Below are positions 5,805 through 7,625 of a stretch of DNA of 7,625 nucleotides, in pieces (position 1 is the stretch's first letter; the number at the start of each line of letters is the position of its first letter). The stretch lies in contig JAFCDH010000034.1 in the NCBI GenBank assembly GCA_017609795.1, positions 1 to 7,625 on the forward strand. The letters are read 5' to 3'. This DNA is from Candidatus Pacearchaeota archaeon. GTDB lineage: Archaea; Nanobdellota; Nanobdellia; Pacearchaeales; GW2011-AR1. A model generated the notes under the pieces. The model made no database searches. It was given only the letters and a program-made list of their open reading frames with translations, and was not told the origin of the DNA. The translations under genes were made by a program, and so were the position numbers.

Positions 5805-6323
5805 ATGAAATTAAAAAATAAAAATCCCCTGCTTTTTCAAAACAAAAAAGCAGGTGAAAGAGTATTGAGTATTTATCTTTTTATAATTTATATTATAGTT
5901 GCAATTGGTATTGTTTCAGGAGTTATTATTTTTCATGGTACTTCTTTAGATGTTAGAGAGAAAGAAGCAGGAATTTTAAGTGATAAAGTTATTGATTGTT
6001 TAGTTGAGCAAGGGCAATTGAAAAAAGAGATTTTGAATACTGATATTGATTTAATAAGTTTTTGTAATTTTAATTTTAAAGATAATACTGAAAAATATAA
6101 GGGAGAAGAAAGATATGCTGTTAAGGTTGAGATTATTGATTTTGAGACTAATAATGTTGAAAAAACCTTGTCTATAGCAGGAAATTCAGAATTTTTAGAA
6201 TTTTGTAATGAAAAAGGTGACAAAATTCCTAAATGTAATGAGAAAAAGCTTTATGTTTTATATGGACAAAATAAATTTATATTAAGAATAGTTTCTGCAG
6301 TTGGGAAAGTTGAAAATGTTTGA
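5805..6323 (+). CDS. Class III signal membrane protein with palindrome-encoded leader
   Basis: A 172-residue pilin-like protein. The leader is unusually long, MKLKNKNPLLFQNKKAG, with the site at residues 14-17, then a membrane helix at about 21-43. The outer domain starts SLDVREKEAGILSDKVIDCL, continues with cysteines at 65, 87, 134 and 144, and ends in strands LYVLYG, FILRIVSAVGKVENV. The DVRE-E--L-DK--DCL pattern is one I recognise from DPANN membrane proteins of unknown role. The leader is encoded by a 27-base palindrome also present twice in the upstream gene. GTG 5793 is an alternative start, but the predicted TATA box places transcription after it, and GTGAG there could act as the ribosome site for ATG 5805. 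A 113-base gap upstream suggests a separate promoter. Confidence 0.8.
   Translation: MKLKNKNPLLFQNKKAGERVLSIYLFIIYIIVAIGIVSGVIIFHGTSLDVREKEAGILSDKVIDCLVEQGQLKKEILNTDIDLISFCNFNFKDNTEKYKGEERYAVKVEIIDFETNNVEKTLSIAGNSEFLEFCNEKGDKIPKCNEKKLYVLYGQNKFILRIVSAVGKVENV
5828..5854. repeat. 27-base palindrome, copy 3 (solo)
   Basis: CCTGCTTTTT, loop CAAAACA, AAAAAGCAGG. It differs from copies 1 and 2 by one loop base and lacks the 105-base body. It encodes LLFQNKKAG in the same frame as in the upstream gene. Confidence 0.9.
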
Positions 6324-6440
6324 GAGAGAAAGACGAAATTAATATCATAATAAATATAATGAGATGAAGATGAGGTGACTTAAATTAATTTAGTAAATTA
6401 TAAAATAAGGATTAGTTTAAGGAGGAAAGATTAAGCTTAT

Positions 6441-6474
6441 GAAAACTCAGATAATCTCTCTTGATTGAGCTTAT
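6441..6474 (+). promoter_or_regulatory. Conserved upstream element B with promoter core
   Basis: Matches element A (2742-2778) with three substitutions and one 3-base gap, ending in GAGCTTAT followed by AAG. The TATA-like CTTATAAG begins 28 bases before ATG 6498, which predicts an essentially leaderless message. It lies in a 174-base gap that also has a GGAGG at 6421-6425 with no convincing gene behind it. Confidence 0.55.
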
Positions 6475-6497
6475 AAGATATTAAGGAAAAAACAAAA

Positions 6498-6971
6498 ATG
6501 AAATCAAAAAAAGCAACAATTGGTGCAACAATGACTTGGGTATTAGCAACTATAATTATTTTAGTTGTTATGATTTTGTTTGTTTATGGGACAAAGGTTT
6601 TTGTATCCTCTGAATTAGTTCAAGATTTTTTAGGAAATCTTGGAAAATCTCCAGAAAAAAGTATGTTTTCTAGTGTAGATTCTGAACAAATGCTTTTAGC
6701 TTTATTACAGACTAAACTTGATGGAAAATTTATGAAAGATTATATTTTAGATGGAGAATATAGTGTTTTAAAGAATAAATTAAACCCTGTTTTAGAAGAA
6801 TTATCTTTTATTAGTTTTGATATTTCTTTTAGAGAGGATGATAAGAAAGTTAGCCCTCATATTGGAGATGGGAATTTCTTTTCTAATTATGATAATGGTG
6901 GCCCTGCTGTTTCAGTATATACATCTCCAATTAAAAAAATTGATTTTTCAATTATGTATAAAAACGAATAA
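6498..6971 (+). CDS. Class III signal membrane protein, unknown outer domain
   Basis: A 157-residue pilin-like protein: leader MKSKKA, then TIGATMTW and a membrane helix at about 12-33. No Glu is present at +5. The outer part has SPEKSMFSSVDSEQMLLALLQT, which recalls a serine/leucine helical segment in similar DPANN proteins, and is followed by a lysine- and aspartate-rich domain (about 70-157) with no cysteine. I do not recognise a named family. It is headed by element B and immediately followed, after one base, by the next pilin-like gene, so the two form a pair and their products may interact. The absence of cysteine sets it apart from the 3770, 4430 and 5805 products. Confidence 0.8.
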   Translation: MKSKKATIGATMTWVLATIIILVVMILFVYGTKVFVSSELVQDFLGNLGKSPEKSMFSSVDSEQMLLALLQTKLDGKFMKDYILDGEYSVLKNKLNPVLEELSFISFDISFREDDKKVSPHIGDGNFFSNYDNGGPAVSVYTSPIKKIDFSIMYKNE

Positions 6972-6972
6972 A

Positions 6973-7317
6973 ATGAAAAACAAAAAAGCAGACATATCAA
7001 TAACAATATTAGTAATCGCAGTTGTGGTTTTATGTACTGTAGCTTTGTTTAGTTTTTATCTTGTTTGGGATAAGATGTTTAGAGGAGGAATTAATCATTT
7101 TACCTTTTTGCAAGAAGTTTACAATACAGCAGAATCTGTTAAATATTCTGAGAATATTCAAGAGGGATTGTATGATAAGTATAATAGTGAGTATTATAAG
7201 AGTGTTAAGTCTAATGAAGAGGGTTTTACAATAAAAGAAAAATTTTTAGATGGAGATTTGAGTATAAAATATAATTTTAATAAAATTGAAAAAAAAATTC
7301 TGGATAAGAAAACTTAG
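6973..7317 (+). CDS. Small class III signal membrane protein
   Basis: A 114-residue pilin-like protein: leader MKNKKA, then DISITILVIAVVVL with the membrane helix at about 10-31. The outer region is a tyrosine-, asparagine- and lysine-rich domain (about 35-114) that contains a NTAESVKYSENIQEG stretch and ends in a basic tail. One cysteine (21) lies in the helix. The start at 6973 is one base after the previous stop. A longer in-frame version from 6817 would run out of frame through the previous gene and lose the N-terminal signal, so it is rejected. Together with its partner it forms a two-gene unit, probably ended by the hairpin at 7349-7384. Confidence 0.78.
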   Translation: MKNKKADISITILVIAVVVLCTVALFSFYLVWDKMFRGGINHFTFLQEVYNTAESVKYSENIQEGLYDKYNSEYYKSVKSNEEGFTIKEKFLDGDLSIKYNFNKIEKKILDKKT

Positions 7318-7348
7318 AAGATTCTAGTTGATTAAAAATTCTAAGAGC

Positions 7349-7384
7349 TAAATGTTTTTATTTGTGTAAACATAAAAACATTTA
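7349..7384. terminator. Perfect 13-base hairpin after the two-gene unit
   Basis: TAAATGTTTTTAT and ATAAAAACATTTA form a perfect 13-base inverted repeat with a 10-base loop, 32 bases after the stop of the preceding gene. The left arm has a T5 run, and archaeal termination often depends on T-rich tracts. No T run follows the stem, so it is not a bacterial-style intrinsic terminator. It could alternatively be an operator for the downstream gene. Confidence 0.45.
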
Positions 7385-7436
7385 AAAGTAAGATATGTTT
7401 GTATAGAATATAAAATTAAAATATAATTTGTAAAAA

Positions 7437-7442
7437 GGAGGT
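7437..7442 (+). promoter_or_regulatory. Strong ribosome binding site
   Basis: GGAGGT, with an A before it, lies four bases before ATG 7447. It is the best Shine-Dalgarno match in the window and fixes the start of the last gene. Its strength suggests a highly translated product. Confidence 0.75.
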
Positions 7443-7446
7443 TATA

Positions 7447-7625
7447 ATGGAAAGTAAAAAAGCTCAGAATCTTTCAATCACTACTATTATTCTTATTATA
7501 TTAGGAATAGTTGTTTTAGTTGTGCTTATCATAGGATTTACACAAGGTTGGAATAGTGTTAAAGAATGGTTTACTGGTGGAAAAACTATTGCTCCTTATG
7601 TAACTCAATGTAGTCTTGCTTGTAC
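7447..7625 (+). CDS. Class III signal pilin-like protein, 3' end cut by the window
   Basis: The first 59 residues of a pilin-like protein. MESKKAQ places Gln at +1, then NLSITTIILIILGIVVLVVL forms the membrane helix (about 9-30). IGFTQGWNSVKEWFTG and a TQCSLAC cysteine pair follow. I recognise this opening, especially the helix-GFT-GW and C--AC features, as a common DPANN membrane protein type whose full length usually continues with more cysteines; no function is known to me. It has its own leader with a strong ribosome site and is separated from the previous gene by 129 bases with a hairpin, so it probably starts a new transcription unit. The C-terminal part lies outside the window. Confidence 0.82.
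   Translation, partial: MESKKAQNLSITTIILIILGIVVLVVLIIGFTQGWNSVKEWFTGGKTIAPYVTQCSLAC

Noticed and set aside
5933..6223. Minus-strand open frame of 96 codons
   Set aside because: It is entirely antisense to the 5805 gene, with serine-rich low-complexity translation typical of a shadow.
6439..6468. Nine-codon frame MKTQIISLD inside element B, behind GGAGG
   Set aside because: Element A keeps the frame of the corresponding bases but has no start codon and an in-frame stop just before, so a leader peptide is not supported.
6817..6972. N-terminal extension of the 6973 gene
   Set aside because: It is out of frame inside the 6498 gene; the MKNKKA start at 6973 directly follows that gene's stop.

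Overview
The window is strongly AT-rich archaeal DNA. It most resembles a DPANN-type lineage (Woesearchaeota or Pacearchaeota-like). I base this on a two-domain FlaJ/TadC-type membrane platform protein, a DUF5654-type small membrane protein, and a long run of short single-pass membrane proteins that begin M-(K/N/E)-(N/S)-K-K-A. That N-terminus is the archaeal class III (type IV pilin-like) signal peptide. The taxonomic call is by family resemblance from memory and was not tested by a search.

Layout. A gene whose 5' end is unresolved (to 2166) encodes the type II/IV secretion platform protein. A small convergent gene of unknown function lies on the minus strand (2295-2597). From 2807 to the right edge everything is on the plus strand. 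First come a 51-residue membrane microprotein (2807-2962) and a tight block of six genes (3032-5691, gaps of 1-20 bases). A single gene with its own promoter-like element follows (5805-6323), then a two-gene pair (6498-7317), then the start of another pilin-like gene (7447 to the edge, cut). No gene-free stretch reaches 300 bases; the longest is about 210 bases (2598-2806).

How the genes may work together. Nine of the plus-strand genes have a KKA or KKG class III-type signal followed by one hydrophobic segment. Several of those proteins carry cysteine-rich or mixed alpha/beta outer domains. With the platform protein next door, the simplest reading is a locus of pilin-like or pseudopilin-like surface subunits, processed by a PibD/FlaK-type peptidase and assembled or anchored at the cell membrane. 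The assembly ATPase and the peptidase are not in the window, so this remains an inference.

Most unusual region. At 5077-5305 a 105-base unit is tandemly repeated in frame inside one of these genes. The two full copies differ at one base, and a third, partial copy follows. Each unit carries another copy of the class III signal and is built from nested inverted repeats. The 27-base palindrome at the unit junctions recurs alone in the next gene (5828-5854), again exactly across its signal motif. A second unexplained pattern is a conserved upstream element with an AGCTTAT(A/T)A core about 30 bases before three genes (2807, 5805, 6498), consistent with shared promoters and leaderless transcripts.
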